This document shows, in pieces, positions 10,487 through 20,984 of a stretch of DNA of 64,000 nucleotides. How positions within the stretch are numbered: position 1 is the first letter of the stretch; every line of letters starts with the position of its first letter. A program made the translations under genes and the position numbers. The notes below the pieces were generated by a model. That model saw only the letters and a program-made list of their open reading frames with translations. It had not been told where the DNA came from and ran no database searches. The DNA comes from Limnobaculum eriocheiris (lineage in GTDB: Bacteria; Pseudomonadota; Gammaproteobacteria; Enterobacterales; Enterobacteriaceae), in contig NZ_JAJNAG010000007.1 in assembly GCF_021010575.1 (NCBI RefSeq), forward strand, positions 52,936 through 116,935, read 5' to 3'.

Positions 10487-10939
10487 GTGGATTTGAATAA
10501 AAGTGATATCTTATCTAGAGATATTGAAAATTACAGTAAACATATAAATGAGTTTAGATCTCAAGCGAATATTCAAGGAATTTGGTTATTCACTTCTACT
10601 TTGGGGTGTTGGAGCGTGAGCGTTCCTGTAATTCAGCTAATTGCAGCAGTTTTATTATTATTTATTTTTGTATTTCTTGTTAATAAAGATATTGGTGATA
10701 AAAGGGAATTTTATAAGATAAAAGAAGAAATAGAAAAGGACATTAATGATCATCTGACAGGGGATACCAGAATGGCCAGACTATATGAATTAGAACAGGT
10801 AGAAGGATATCGAAAGTCTATTAAGCCTGTATTAAAATCATCTCCTGTATTTATCGTGTGTTATATTTTTTATTCTATTAGCATTATGAGTTTTTTGGCT
10901 AATTTAATGCCGCAATACAAATTTTTACCTTTTTACTGA
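10487..10939 (+). CDS. Hypothetical membrane protein
   Basis: A ~150-residue protein that I do not recognise. It has an N-terminal cytosolic helix (LSRDIENYSKHINEFRSQAN), a hydrophobic stretch that looks like two close membrane segments (IQGIWLFTSTLGCW and PVIQLIAAVLLLFIFVFLV), a charged middle (KIKEEIEKDINDH) and a final hydrophobic segment (VFIVCYIFYSISIMSFLANL). The AAGGAG ribosome site directly touches the ATG at 10481. The GTG at 10487 is six bases away and is the better start. It lies 96 bases after the DUF6979-like gene and may be co-transcribed with it. AT-rich like its neighbour; no functional inference is justified. Confidence 0.6.
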   Translation: MDLNKSDILSRDIENYSKHINEFRSQANIQGIWLFTSTLGCWSVSVPVIQLIAAVLLLFIFVFLVNKDIGDKREFYKIKEEIEKDINDHLTGDTRMARLYELEQVEGYRKSIKPVLKSSPVFIVCYIFYSISIMSFLANLMPQYKFLPFY

Positions 10940-11002
10940 TAGGCTTTTTATTTATTAAATATTGGACTGTTCTGGCTTTTAATATTAATTTTCTTAAAAT
11001 CT

Positions 11003-11029
11003 CAGGGATAACTATTTTAGTTATCCCTG
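11003..11029. terminator. Hairpin between convergent genes
   Basis: CAGGGATAAC (11003-11012) pairs perfectly with GTTATCCCTG (11020-11029). It lies between the membrane-protein gene and the 3' end of narL on the other strand, so it may stop transcription from both sides. Confidence 0.55.
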
Positions 11030-11046
11030 GGACTCAATCTATACAA

Positions 11047-11694
11047 TCAAAACACCTTCTCCTGCAACACCCATACCGCTGCCTCAACCCGGGATTTAAA
11101 CTTCATCTTTCTCAGCAGATGCTTCACATGTACTTTTACCGTACTTTCAGCAATATCCAGCTTACGGGCGATAAGTTTATTGGATAGCCCCTGAGCAATC
11201 AGTTTTAAAATTCCCTGCTCGCGAGGAGTCAACTGCTGTATGTCTCGCTCGCCGGAGGGCTGAGCCGTGCGCAGGCTGGCGGCCAGAATGGGCGTTAACT
11301 TTTCACTTAAAACCATCTGGCCGGTAGCCGCCTGACGTAGTGCCTCCAGCAGATCTTCGGGTTCCATATCTTTGAGCAAATAGCCATCAGCACCGCGTTT
11401 TAACGCGGAGACAATGTCATCTTCATGATTGGAGACGGTAAACACAACAATACGGCCGGATAACTCCCGTTTACGTAGCAAATCCAGCGTTTCCAGGCCA
11501 TTTAAACCGGGCATATTTAAATCGAGCAGAATTAGGTCCGGATCGTACTGTTCCGCCAGCTCTACGCCTTGTTCACCATTATTGGCTTCTGCGATAACGT
11601 TCAGGGAAGTATCCATGCTAATCAGCTGTTTTACACCATTGCGGATCATTGGATGATCGTCAATTAATAGAATAGAGGCGGTCTGGTTAGTCAT
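11047..11694 (-). CDS. narL: Nitrate/nitrite response regulator NarL
   Basis: A 215-residue two-component response regulator. The receiver domain carries acidic residues (LLIDDHP), the phospho-acceptor Asp58 in [10 protein letters not shown] and the conserved Lys in LLKDMEPED. The C-terminal LuxR-type helix-turn-helix begins at [22 protein letters not shown] and includes the recognition helix [13 protein letters not shown]. With NarX it senses nitrate and activates narK and narGHJI together with FNR while repressing alternative anaerobic enzymes. The ATG overlaps the last eight bases of narX and has AGGAG upstream, so the two are one transcript with coupled translation. The length matches E. 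coli NarL (216). Confidence 0.96.
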   Translation of the reverse strand: MTNQTASILLIDDHPMIRNGVKQLISMDTSLNVIAEANNGEQGVELAEQYDPDLILLDLNMPGLNGLETLDLLRKRELSGRIVVFTVSNHEDDIVSALKRGADGYLLKDMEPEDLLEALRQAATGQMVLSEKLTPILAASLRTAQPSGERDIQQLTPREQGILKLIAQGLSNKLIARKLDIAESTVKVHVKHLLRKMKFKSRVEAAVWVLQEKVF

Positions 11695-13492
11695 TAGTTG
11701 CTCCTGGTAATCTCATCCCGGCAGGCTGGGGGGTAAACTCAACGTTGACTTCAGTTCCACCCTGCGGTCGATTGTAAATTTCAAACTTGCCGTTCAGGCT
11801 TTTGGCCCGGTCACGCATGATAATTAACCCGTAATGATTCTGTCTTACGTGATCTTCCGGTAGCCCGCATCCATCATCACTGATAAGCATCCGAATATTG
11901 CCCTGATGCTGTTCAAGGCTAAGGTTGACCTGAGTGGCTTTGGCATGTTTATAGATATTATTGAGTGCTTCACGCGCTATCTGTATTAAATGAATTGCCT
12001 GATGGCTGGGAACCTGATGTAACGACAAACGGTAATTCAGGGCGATCGGAAAGTGTAATTTTTCACTGAATTCCTGAATCGTAGCCTGGAGTGCCGCCAG
12101 CAGCCCCGCTTCCGGTAGCTGCAAGCGGAAGGTGGTGAGTAATTCCCGCAACAGTTGATAAGCGCTGTTCAGTTCGTTGCGCATTTCCGTCAGACGTCTG
12201 GTGCTGCTCTCTTCCGGAAACGCGTTTTCCATTTGCAGGCAACTGACCTGAATTTTCAGGAAAGAGAGGGATTGGGCAATAGAGTCATGCAGTTCTCTGG
12301 CGATAGCTGAACGTTCCTCCATTAATAGTAGTTGCTGTCGTTGATGTGATTGCCGTTCCAGCGTCAGCGTACTGGTCAACTGGTCAATGAGCATATTGAG
12401 CAACTGCTGGTGTTCGTCAGTTAAGGCAATATCAATGGGGCGCTCCGCTAATATCAGCCCATACTGCCCATGTTGATCGGCTAAACGCCAACTGAGCGTC
12501 TGGCGAGGGCCATTATAGCGGGGATGTTTGGTCATACAGGCATAGCAACTTTCCTGCTGACAGTGCTCCGGACGAATAAGTTCATCATTACTAATCTGTT
12601 GAAAATAATTGAGATCGTTATTCTCATACAGTCGGATTTGCAGGTTATATAACGGTGTCATGTTCTGAAACTGGTTCAACACCGACAACAACCTTGAGCA
12701 GAGCGGCTGATTAGTATGTAGTTGCTGACTGGTGTGATAGAGAAATGACAGCGTTTGGTTTTTATTTTGCAGTTCGATGGTCTTCTCTTGAACGCGCGTT
12801 TCAAGGCTGGAATAGATCTGCGAAAGTTCGTCAGACATGGTATTCAGCGTTGCACCGAGCACTCCCATCTCATCGACACTGGTGGCATTAAAACGTTGGG
12901 TAAAATCGCCATGGCCGATAGACTCAGACATGGACAGTAGCTTGCTCCACGGCTGTAAAAAACGGTTACGCAAATAGTAAACGGCAATAGCCATCACCAG
13001 CAGCATAACAAGAATAAAGGCAATTTGTTGATGGCGAATCGCTATCAGGCTTTGTTCTGTTTTATGGTCAATGGCCAGCACTAATTCGTCTAACTGATGA
13101 ACATACTGAATAACCTGAGCGGTGGCCTGTTCAGGGCCGGGAGCGCGTTCCAGTTGTGGGCGTAGCTGCTGATGCCAGTAGTTTTTAAGTGCGGTGAGTT
13201 GAGCGGTTAACTGTTCCTTTTCTACCGTTTGTTCGAGCATTGGGCTGTTTTGATCCTGCTCTAACTCATCCAGATAGCGTTTACTCTCACCGTTTAGCGG
13301 CACCATAGTCAGAATACGATAGCTCTGCATTCGTAGCGAGCCTGCTTTATTGATGGCGTGGGCATGCCCCTGAATAGCTTCCGCTCTCCAGCTGGAAATT
13401 GACATACTAACGATGCCCAGCAGGCCAAGCATTAGCAGCAGTAAAATAACCTGATTCACAATGGAAAAGGGAACAGGGCAACGTTTTATCAC
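11687..13492 (-). CDS. narX: Nitrate/nitrite sensor histidine kinase NarX
   Basis: An inner-membrane sensor kinase of 601 residues (E. coli NarX: 598). The ligand-binding P-box is clear in [13 protein letters not shown] just after the first membrane segment, and a second membrane segment ([18 protein letters not shown]) precedes a HAMP linker. The central Cys-containing module has CQQESCYAC. The phospho-acceptor His is in [13 protein letters not shown], followed by the N box and G box ([16 protein letters not shown]). I choose the GTG at 13492, giving (M)[13 protein letters not shown], because it matches the E. coli N-terminus and has AAGGA upstream. The longer frame to 13579 adds an unlikely extension. 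It phosphorylates NarL. A distinct NarQ/NarP pair is not in the window. Confidence 0.94.
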   Translation of the reverse strand: MIKRCPVPFSIVNQVILLLLMLGLLGIVSMSISSWRAEAIQGHAHAINKAGSLRMQSYRILTMVPLNGESKRYLDELEQDQNSPMLEQTVEKEQLTAQLTALKNYWHQQLRPQLERAPGPEQATAQVIQYVHQLDELVLAIDHKTEQSLIAIRHQQIAFILVMLLVMAIAVYYLRNRFLQPWSKLLSMSESIGHGDFTQRFNATSVDEMGVLGATLNTMSDELSQIYSSLETRVQEKTIELQNKNQTLSFLYHTSQQLHTNQPLCSRLLSVLNQFQNMTPLYNLQIRLYENNDLNYFQQISNDELIRPEHCQQESCYACMTKHPRYNGPRQTLSWRLADQHGQYGLILAERPIDIALTDEHQQLLNMLIDQLTSTLTLERQSHQRQQLLLMEERSAIARELHDSIAQSLSFLKIQVSCLQMENAFPEESSTRRLTEMRNELNSAYQLLRELLTTFRLQLPEAGLLAALQATIQEFSEKLHFPIALNYRLSLHQVPSHQAIHLIQIAREALNNIYKHAKATQVNLSLEQHQGNIRMLISDDGCGLPEDHVRQNHYGLIIMRDRAKSLNGKFEIYNRPQGGTEVNVEFTPQPAGMRLPGATND

Positions 13493-13721
13493 AAGGCAAT
13501 CATTCCTTAATGGATCTCTACTGCTTCTTTTTAGACCAAATGTCCACCAAACCACATACCTATATGGGATTACCCCCAAATAGTCGGTTGGATGAAAATC
13601 GTATGAGCCATCACATGCTTAAGCGTTCAATGTATTGATAAATAACGGGTTTTATTTGAATGACAGTGTGCCCACTAAGGGGGTGCGGGGTTTTTCAGGC
13701 TTAAATATTACTGTCTCCCCT

Positions 13722-13735
13722 TTGATGTGCATCAA
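13722..13735 (+). promoter_or_regulatory. FNR box of the narK promoter
   Basis: TTGATGTGCATCAA is a perfect FNR consensus. A -10-like TACTAG with an upstream TGG lies at 13754-13759. This predicts a start near 13768, which places the FNR box at about -41, the class II position known for narK in E. coli. It supports oxygen-controlled expression. Confidence 0.85.
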
Positions 13736-13815
13736 ATATAACTGACAAATTGGTACTAGGGTAGCGGCTAAACAGCTTGCGAATTTTTGCATCAGATTCA
13801 ACTAAAGAGGCCTAT

Positions 13816-15198
13816 ATGAATAACCAATCTGTCACTCAATCTCCCAGAAATCGGGCATTGATTCAGGACTGGAAACCGGAGGATCCGAAATTTTGGCGAA
13901 CAACAGGTCAAAAAATTGCGCAACGCAACTTATGGATTTCCGTTCCCTGTTTGTTATTGGGGTTCTGTGTCTGGATGTTATTCAGTGCGGTAACCATTAA
14001 TCTGAATAAAGTCGGGTTTCAGTTCAATACAGACCAGCTGTTTATGTTGACGGCGTTACCTTCTATTTCCGGAGCCATATTGCGGGTGCCTTACTCTTTT
14101 GTGATCCCTATTTTTGGTGGACGCCGTTGGACCGCTTTTAGCACGGTGATTTTGGTGATCCCCTGCATTTGGTTAGGGATTGCGGTGCAGGATCTGTCCA
14201 CTTCCTATAATACCTTTGTGTTGATCTCTTTGCTGTGCGGCTTTGGTGGCGCTAATTTTGCTTCCAGTATGGCGAATATCAGCTTTTTCTTTCCCAAAGA
14301 GCGTCAGGGTGGTGCATTAGGAATTAACGGCGGTTTAGGTAATCTTGGGGTTAGCGTAATGCAACTGGTTGCTCCGTTAGTGGTTACCTTAGCGGTTTTT
14401 GGTGGTACTGGTCAGGCAATTGATGGTGGTGAAACGCTGTGGCTGCAAAATGCGGCATTTGTCTGGATCCCGTTACTGCTAATTTTTACGCTGGCGGCCT
14501 GGTTTGGTATGAACGATCTGTCGACCGCTAAGGCATCGTTAAAAGATCAACTGCCGGTCTTGAAGAGTGGCCATCTGTGGCTAATGAGCCTGTTATATCT
14601 GGCAACTTTTGGTTCATTTATCGGTTTTTCCGCCGGTTTTGCCATGTTGTCAAAAACTCAGTTTCCCGATGTGAATATTCTGCATTTTGCATTTTTTGGA
14701 CCGCTGTTCGGTGCTCTGGCCCGTCCGGTTGGTGGTATGTTGTCTGACCGCTTTCGTGGTACCCGGGTTACGCTGATTAACTTTATCTTTATGGCGATCT
14801 TTGTGGCTTTACTGTTTACCACCTTACCGGGAGAAGGGAAATCAGGTTCGTTTATGGCTTTCTTTGCGGTGTTTATGGGACTGTTTCTGACCGCGGGTTT
14901 GGGCAGTGGCTCTACTTTTCAGATGATTTCGGTAATTTTCCGTTTGATTACGGTACAAAAGGTAAAGGCGCGCGGCGGTAGCGATCAGGAAGCACAGCGT
15001 GAAGCAGCGACAGATTCAGCGGCGGCGTTAGGGTTTATTTCTGCCATTGGTGCCGTGGGTGGTTTTTTTATTCCTAAAGCGTTTGGTACCTCACTGCATA
15101 TGACGGGGTCGGCGGTTGGGGCTTTGGATCTGTTTTTGGTGTTTTATCTTGTTTGTGTGGTGATTACGTGGAGCGTGTACGGGAGACGTAAAGGGTAA
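13816..15198 (+). CDS. narK: Nitrate/nitrite transporter NarK
   Basis: A major facilitator superfamily protein of 460 residues (E. coli NarK: 463) with twelve predicted membrane segments. It exchanges nitrate and nitrite across the inner membrane to feed NarGHI. Family signatures are visible: the first nitrate signature around GFGGANFASSMANISFFFPK and GALGINGGLGNLGVS, and the second in LTAGLGSGSTFQMISVIF. The basic RxxGG loop LARPVGGMLSDRFRG is also present. The start at 13816 (MNNQSVTQ) has AAAGAGG five bases upstream. The in-frame TTG at 13777 would add 13 unlikely residues. It is divergent from narX and preceded by an FNR box. Confidence 0.95.
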   Translation: MNNQSVTQSPRNRALIQDWKPEDPKFWRTTGQKIAQRNLWISVPCLLLGFCVWMLFSAVTINLNKVGFQFNTDQLFMLTALPSISGAILRVPYSFVIPIFGGRRWTAFSTVILVIPCIWLGIAVQDLSTSYNTFVLISLLCGFGGANFASSMANISFFFPKERQGGALGINGGLGNLGVSVMQLVAPLVVTLAVFGGTGQAIDGGETLWLQNAAFVWIPLLLIFTLAAWFGMNDLSTAKASLKDQLPVLKSGHLWLMSLLYLATFGSFIGFSAGFAMLSKTQFPDVNILHFAFFGPLFGALARPVGGMLSDRFRGTRVTLINFIFMAIFVALLFTTLPGEGKSGSFMAFFAVFMGLFLTAGLGSGSTFQMISVIFRLITVQKVKARGGSDQEAQREAATDSAAALGFISAIGAVGGFFIPKAFGTSLHMTGSAVGALDLFLVFYLVCVVITWSVYGRRKG

Positions 15199-15675
15199 CG
15201 GGATTGAGTTCAGAAGGTGTTCCAACCAGACCCAACGCGCGCCCCGTAGCTGATTACCGATGATTTATCGACCGCTTCCGATGCTGATATTAGTACCGGG
15301 AGCGGTTGAATATTTACAGGGGCTGATGTTTTAGATTTGTCAGCAGTCTGTCTGACAGCGATTTTCTATTTTTGGCGTTAACGATGCCTCTCCTTTCCCC
15401 TTCTACCCACAAATAGTTCACTGTGAAATTAAGCATCTTGTTTTTGTTAATGAGTGTTTAATTTTGATTAAATATCAATATATTAGCTTTATAATCCTCC
15501 GTGCCACTTTGGTGGTAGTTGCGCTTTTTTCAGCGTTTTAAGTGTCAGGCAGGATTGATTAAAGTCAATTTTACTCAAATCGACACGGATAAGATGGGCT
15601 CATTCCATAAGTAATGCGTTCTGCATTTTTATTATAACGGCAGCGACTTCAGGCTGTGTTGCAGGAGAGTCCCGG
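15199..15675. other. narK-narG intergenic region
   Basis: No gene is visible. A weak hairpin (ACCGCTTCC at 15271-15279 with GGGAGCGGT at 15298-15306) may end narK. The 3' half holds the narG promoter with its FNR box and a likely -10 (TAAGAT at 15590-15595). AT-rich DNA at 15420-15500 could bind IHF, as in the E. coli narG promoter; that is inference. Confidence 0.5.
15555..15568 (+). promoter_or_regulatory. FNR box of the narG promoter
   Basis: TTGATTAAAGTCAA matches TTGAT-N4-ATCAA with one mismatch. A TAAGAT -10 candidate at 15590-15595 gives a start near 15603, placing the box at about -41.5. The ribosome site AGGAG lies just before the narG ATG. Confidence 0.7.
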
Positions 15676-18600
15676 ATGAGTAAATTTCTCGATAGGTTCC
15701 GCTATTTTAAGCAATTGGGTGATACCTTCGCCGATGGGCATGGTCAGGCGTTAAATGTTAATCGCGATTGGGAAGATGGTTATCGTTCACGCTGGCAGCA
15801 TGACAAGATTGTTCGTTCTACCCACGGTGTTAACTGCACGGGTTCCTGTAGCTGGAAGATCTATGTCAAAAATGGTCTGGTTACTTGGGAAACTCAGCAA
15901 ACCGACTATCCTCGTACCCGCCCCGACCTGCCTAACCATGAACCTCGAGGTTGCCCACGGGGTGCCAGCTATTCATGGTATCTGTATAGCGCTAACCGCC
16001 TGAAATACCCTTTGATGCGTAAGCGCCTGATTACGCTGTGGCGTGAAGCGAAAAAACAATACAGCGATCCGGTAGAAGCCTGGAGTTCAATTGTTGAAGA
16101 TGCGGAAAAAACTAAAAACTATAAGCAGATTCGCGGTCGCGGTGGCTTTGTTCGTTCTGACTGGCAGGAAGTGAATGAGCTGATTGCTGCCGCTAACGTT
16201 TATACCGCCAAAAAATATGGTCCGGACCGGATTGTTGGTTTCTCACCCATTCCCGCTATGTCGATGGTCTCTTATGCCGCAGGAACGCGCTATCTGGCGC
16301 TGATTGGCGGTATTAATCTGAGCTTTTACGACTGGTATTGCGATTTACCTCCGGCTTCACCGATGACCTGGGGAGAGCAGACCGACGTTCCTGAGTCTGC
16401 CGACTGGTATAACTCCTCTTATATTATTGCCTGGGGTTCAAACGTACCCCAAACCCGAACGCCGGACGCGCACTTTTTTACCGAGGTTCGTTACAAAGGT
16501 ACCAAAACTATTGCCATTACCCCGGACTATTCTGAAATCGCCAAACTGTGCGACCAGTGGTTGAGTCCGAAGCAGGGTACTGACAGCGCTATTTCACTGG
16601 CGATGGGTCATGTGATTTTGAAAGAGTTCCATCTGGATAAGCCAAGTGACTATTTCACGGACTATGTACGTCGTTACACCGACTTACCCATGCTGGTGAT
16701 GTTAGAACCTCGCGAAGATGGTAACTACGCCGCCGGGCGCTTGTTGCGTGCTGACGATCTGGTTGGAAAACTGGGTCAGGACAATAACCCTGAATGGAAA
16801 ACCGTTGCCATCAATCAAACTACCGGTGAACTGACAGCGCCGCAGGGCTCTATTGGTTTTCGCTGGGGCGAGAAAGGCAAATGGAATCTGGAACAGAAAG
16901 ACGGTAAAGATCAGCAGGAGATAGCACTACAGCTCAGCCTGCTGGGACAGCATGATGAAGTGGCGACCGTTGGTTTCCCTTACTTTGGCGGTATTGAAAA
17001 CGAAAACTTTAACCGCGTTGAGCTACAGGAAGTGCTTCATCATCAATTGCCGGTTAAACGCCTGCAACTGGCGGACGGCAGCAGTGTATTAGTGACCAGC
17101 GTTTATGATTTGATGATGGCTAACTACGGCATCGAACGCGGCCTGAAAGATGAAAATTGCGCTAAAGATTATGACGATATTAAAGCCTATACCCCGGCGT
17201 GGGCAGAGCAAATCACCGGTGTTAATCGTCAGGACATCATCCGCATCGCCCGTGAATTTGCTGATAATGCGGATAAGACTCACGGTCGCTCAATGGTTAT
17301 TGTGGGTGCCGGTTTAAACCACTGGTACCACATGGATATGCAGTATCGCGGCTTAATCAATATGCTGATTTTCTGCGGCTGTATCGGTAAGAGCGGCGGT
17401 GGCTGGGCTCACTATGTAGGGCAAGAGAAGCTGCGTCCACAAACCGGCTGGTTGCCGCTGGCGTTTGCCCTCGACTGGCAGCGTCCACCGCGCCATATGA
17501 ATACCACATCATTTATTTATAACCATTCCAGCCAGTGGCGTTATGAAACGCTGGCAACGGAAGAGCTGTTGTCTCCGCTGGCGGATAAATCCCGCTTTAG
17601 CGGTAATCTGATCGACTTTAACGTGCGGGCTGAACGTATGGGCTGGTTGCCTTCAGCACCTCAGCTTAATACTAACCCGTTAAACATTGCAGAGATGGCC
17701 CGCGCCGCAGGCCAGAGCCCGCTGGATTATACGGTAGACAGCCTGAAAAACGGCAACCTGAGTTTCGCCGCTGAAGATCCGGATAACCCGCAGAACTTCC
17801 CGCGTAACCTGTTTATCTGGCGTTCTAACTTACTGGGTTCTTCCGGCAAGGGGCATGAGTATATGCTGAAATATCTGCTGGGTACCGAACATGGTATTCA
17901 GGGGATGGACCTGGGGCAGCAAGGCGCTGAGAAACCTGAAGAGGTGCAGTGGCGTGACGATGCCGGAGAGGGCAAGCTGGACTTAGTGGTAACGCTGGAT
18001 TTCCGTATGTCCAGCACCTGTCTCTATTCCGATATCGTGTTACCAACCGCCACCTGGTACGAAAAAGACGATATGAATACCTCGGATATGCATCCGTTTA
18101 TCCATCCGCTATCTGCGGCGGTAGACCCTGCCTGGGAGTCGAAAAGCGACTGGGAGATTTATAAAGGTATCGCTAAAAAGTTCTCCGAAGTGGCGGTTGG
18201 TCATCTGGGAGTGGAAACCGATGTGGTGACGCTGCCGATTCAACACGATTCTGCTGCCGAGCTGGCGCAGCCTTATGGGGTGAAGGACTGGAAAAAAGGC
18301 GAGTGCGACCTGATCCCGGGAAAAACGGCACCGCATATTATGGTGGTAGAACGCGACTATCCAAATACTTATGCCCGTTATACCGCACTGGGGCCGTTAA
18401 TGGACAAGCTGGGCAACGGCGGTAAAGGCATTAGCTGGAATACCCAAACCGAAGTGGAATTCCTGAAAAAGCTTAACTACGTTCAGACTGATGGCGTAGC
18501 CGCAGGGCGGCCTAAAATTGAAACCGCGATTGATGCAGCAGAAGTGGTGCTGTCTCTGGCGCCGGAAACCAACGGTCAGGTGGCGGTTAAAGCCTGGGAA

Positions 18601-19440
18601 GCGCTGGGCCACATCACCGGTCGTGACCACCGGCATCTGGCGCTGAATAAAGAAGATGAAAAGATCCATTTTCGCGATATTCAGGCGCAGCCGCGCAAAA
18701 TTATCTCCAGCCCAACCTGGTCGGGCCTGGAAGATGAACACGTCTCCTATAGTGCAGGCTATACCAACGTTCATGAACTGATCCCATGGCGCACCATTAG
18801 TGGTCGTCAGCAGTTGTATCAGGATCATGAATGGATGCGTGCCTTTGGTGAAAGTTTGCTGGTGTATCGCCCACCCATCGATACCCGAGCGGCTAAACCA
18901 TTACTGAATGCCAAACCTAATGGCTATCCGGAAAAGGCGCTGAATTTCCTGACGCCGCACCAGAAATGGGGAATTCACTCCACCTATAGCGATAACCTGC
19001 TGATGCTGACCCTGTCCCGCGGTGGTCCGATTGTTTGGATTAGCGAAGAGGATGCCAAATCGCTTGGCATTGAAGATAACGACTGGATTGAAGCCTTTAA
19101 CAGCAATGGTTCACTTAGCGCCAGAGCGGTAGTGAGCCAGCGGATTCCATCAGGGATGACCATGATGTACCACGCTCAGGAGCGCATTGTTAATCTACCG
19201 GGTTCAGAAATTACCGGACAACGAGCCGGTATTCATAACTCAGTTACTCGGGTTAGCCCAAAACCAACCCATATGATTGGCGGCTATGCCCAACTGGCAT
19301 ACGGATTTAACTACTACGGCACCGTGGGCTCTAACCGCGATGAGTTTGTGGTGGTTCGTAAAATGAAAAACATTAACTGGTTGGATGACGAAGGCCACGA
19401 TCAGGTTCAACAGGATACTAAACGGGAGAAAGCCCAATGA
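15676..19440 (+). CDS. narG: Respiratory nitrate reductase alpha subunit NarG
   Basis: The catalytic subunit of membrane-bound nitrate reductase A, 1254 residues (E. coli: 1247). It reduces nitrate to nitrite on the cytoplasmic face using a bis-MGD molybdenum cofactor. The ligands of the first iron-sulfur cluster are all visible: His50, Cys54, Cys58 and Cys93 (THGVNCTGSCSW, RGCPRGA). The Asp that binds molybdenum is in WYCDLPPASP at about residue 223. Long stretches match E. coli NarG as I recall it. First gene of narGHJI, with a four-base ATGA overlap into narH. Expression should need FNR and NarL. Confidence 0.97.
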   Translation: MSKFLDRFRYFKQLGDTFADGHGQALNVNRDWEDGYRSRWQHDKIVRSTHGVNCTGSCSWKIYVKNGLVTWETQQTDYPRTRPDLPNHEPRGCPRGASYSWYLYSANRLKYPLMRKRLITLWREAKKQYSDPVEAWSSIVEDAEKTKNYKQIRGRGGFVRSDWQEVNELIAAANVYTAKKYGPDRIVGFSPIPAMSMVSYAAGTRYLALIGGINLSFYDWYCDLPPASPMTWGEQTDVPESADWYNSSYIIAWGSNVPQTRTPDAHFFTEVRYKGTKTIAITPDYSEIAKLCDQWLSPKQGTDSAISLAMGHVILKEFHLDKPSDYFTDYVRRYTDLPMLVMLEPREDGNYAAGRLLRADDLVGKLGQDNNPEWKTVAINQTTGELTAPQGSIGFRWGEKGKWNLEQKDGKDQQEIALQLSLLGQHDEVATVGFPYFGGIENENFNRVELQEVLHHQLPVKRLQLADGSSVLVTSVYDLMMANYGIERGLKDENCAKDYDDIKAYTPAWAEQITGVNRQDIIRIAREFADNADKTHGRSMVIVGAGLNHWYHMDMQYRGLINMLIFCGCIGKSGGGWAHYVGQEKLRPQTGWLPLAFALDWQRPPRHMNTTSFIYNHSSQWRYETLATEELLSPLADKSRFSGNLIDFNVRAERMGWLPSAPQLNTNPLNIAEMARAAGQSPLDYTVDSLKNGNLSFAAEDPDNPQNFPRNLFIWRSNLLGSSGKGHEYMLKYLLGTEHGIQGMDLGQQGAEKPEEVQWRDDAGEGKLDLVVTLDFRMSSTCLYSDIVLPTATWYEKDDMNTSDMHPFIHPLSAAVDPAWESKSDWEIYKGIAKKFSEVAVGHLGVETDVVTLPIQHDSAAELAQPYGVKDWKKGECDLIPGKTAPHIMVVERDYPNTYARYTALGPLMDKLGNGGKGISWNTQTEVEFLKKLNYVQTDGVAAGRPKIETAIDAAEVVLSLAPETNGQVAVKAWEALGHITGRDHRHLALNKEDEKIHFRDIQAQPRKIISSPTWSGLEDEHVSYSAGYTNVHELIPWRTISGRQQLYQDHEWMRAFGESLLVYRPPIDTRAAKPLLNAKPNGYPEKALNFLTPHQKWGIHSTYSDNLLMLTLSRGGPIVWISEEDAKSLGIEDNDWIEAFNSNGSLSARAVVSQRIPSGMTMMYHAQERIVNLPGSEITGQRAGIHNSVTRVSPKPTHMIGGYAQLAYGFNYYGTVGSNRDEFVVVRKMKNINWLDDEGHDQVQQDTKREKAQ

Positions 19441-20984
19441 AAATTCGTTCACAAGTCGGGATGGTGCTGAATCTGGACAAGTGTATCGGCTGTCATACCT
19501 GTTCAGTAACCTGTAAAAACGTCTGGACCAGCCGGGAAGGCATCGAGTATGGCTGGTTTAATAATGTGGAGACTCGCCCGGGAATCGGTTATCCCAACGA
19601 CTGGGAAGATCAGGAAAAATGGAAAGGCGGCTGGATCCGTAAGATCAACGGCAAGCTGGTGCCGCGCATGGGGGGAAAAGTCGGTCTGTTAGCCAAGATC
19701 TTTGCTAACCCTCATCTGCCTCAGTTAGATGAGTATTACGAGCCGTTTGATTATGACTACCAGCATTTGCAAACCGCAAAAGAGGGAAAAGCACAGCCGA
19801 TTGCCCGTCCACGCTCGTTGATCACCGGTCAACGCATGGACAAAATCGAAGGCAGCGCCAACTGGGGTGAACTGCTGGGCGGTGAGTTTGAAAAACGGGC
19901 CAAAGATCAAAACTTCGAAAACATGCAGAAGGAGATGTACGGCCAGTTTGAAAATACCTTCATGATGTATTTACCACGGCTGTGCGAACACTGTCTGAAC
20001 CCTGCCTGTGGTGCAACCTGTCCAAGCGGTGCTATTTATAAACGTGCGGAAGACGGTATCGTGTTGATCGATCAGGATAAGTGCCGGGGATGGCGTATGT
20101 GCGTCACTGGCTGCCCGTACAAAAAAATCTATTTTAACTGGAAGAGCGGTAAGTCAGAAAAATGTACTTTCTGCTACCCGCGTATTGAGAGTGGTCAACC
20201 AACGGTCTGTTCAGAAACCTGCGTAGGACGTATTCGCTACCTCGGCGTACTGCTGTATGACGCCGATATGATCGAGAAAGCGGCATCGGTAGAAGATGAG
20301 AAAGATCTGTACCAAAGTCAGTTGGATGTGTTTCTCGATCCTAACGATCCTGAAGTGATAGAGCAGGCGCTAAAAGACGGTATTCCTTTAAGCGTCATTG
20401 AAGCGGCTCAACAATCACCGGTATATAAAATGGCGGTGGACTGGAAGCTGGCGCTGCCGCTGCATCCGGAATACCGAACCTTACCGATGGTGTGGTATGT
20501 ACCGCCATTATCACCCATTCAGTCCGTTGCTGATGCGGGCTACCTGCCGCACACCGGTATCTTGCCGGACGTTGAAAGCCTGCGTATCCCGGTGGAATAT
20601 CTGGCAAATCTGTTGACCGCCGGAGATACCAAACCGGTGCTGTTGGCGCTGAAACGCATGATGGCAATGCGTCACTATAAGCGCGCCGAAACGGTAGAAG
20701 GCGAAAAAGATCTGCGGGCGCTGGAAGAAGTCGGGCTGACAGAAGCTCAGGCACAGGAGATGTATCGTTATCTGGCTATTGCCAACTACGAAGATCGATT
20801 TGTGATCCCATCCAGCCATCGGGAAATTGCCCGTGAAGCTTTTCCGGAAGCCAAAGGCTGTGGTTTCAGTTTTGGTGATGGTTGCCACGGCAGCGACAGC
20901 AAATTCAATCTGTTTAATACCAAACGAATTGCTTCTATTGATGTAACCGCGAAAACGCCAAAAGATGTGGGAGGACAGGAGTGA
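19437..20984 (+). CDS. narH: Respiratory nitrate reductase beta subunit NarH
   Basis: The electron-transfer subunit, 515 residues (E. coli: 512), carrying three [4Fe-4S] clusters and one [3Fe-4S] cluster. Cys motifs are in order: CIGCHTCSVTCK, CEHCLNPACGATCPSG, CRGWRMCVTGCP and CTFCYPRIESG with CSETCVG. The Trp in CRGWRMC replaces a Cys, which is the hallmark of the [3Fe-4S] site in NarH. It passes electrons from NarI haem b to NarG. It overlaps narG by four bases and narJ by four bases, so translation is coupled along the operon. Confidence 0.97.
   Translation: MKIRSQVGMVLNLDKCIGCHTCSVTCKNVWTSREGIEYGWFNNVETRPGIGYPNDWEDQEKWKGGWIRKINGKLVPRMGGKVGLLAKIFANPHLPQLDEYYEPFDYDYQHLQTAKEGKAQPIARPRSLITGQRMDKIEGSANWGELLGGEFEKRAKDQNFENMQKEMYGQFENTFMMYLPRLCEHCLNPACGATCPSGAIYKRAEDGIVLIDQDKCRGWRMCVTGCPYKKIYFNWKSGKSEKCTFCYPRIESGQPTVCSETCVGRIRYLGVLLYDADMIEKAASVEDEKDLYQSQLDVFLDPNDPEVIEQALKDGIPLSVIEAAQQSPVYKMAVDWKLALPLHPEYRTLPMVWYVPPLSPIQSVADAGYLPHTGILPDVESLRIPVEYLANLLTAGDTKPVLLALKRMMAMRHYKRAETVEGEKDLRALEEVGLTEAQAQEMYRYLAIANYEDRFVIPSSHREIAREAFPEAKGCGFSFGDGCHGSDSKFNLFNTKRIASIDVTAKTPKDVGGQE

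Noticed and set aside
15464-15478. TTGATTAAATATCAA palindrome upstream of narG, similar to an FNR box
   Set aside because: The spacer between the half-sites is five bases instead of four and it lies too far upstream; the better FNR box is at 15555-15568.
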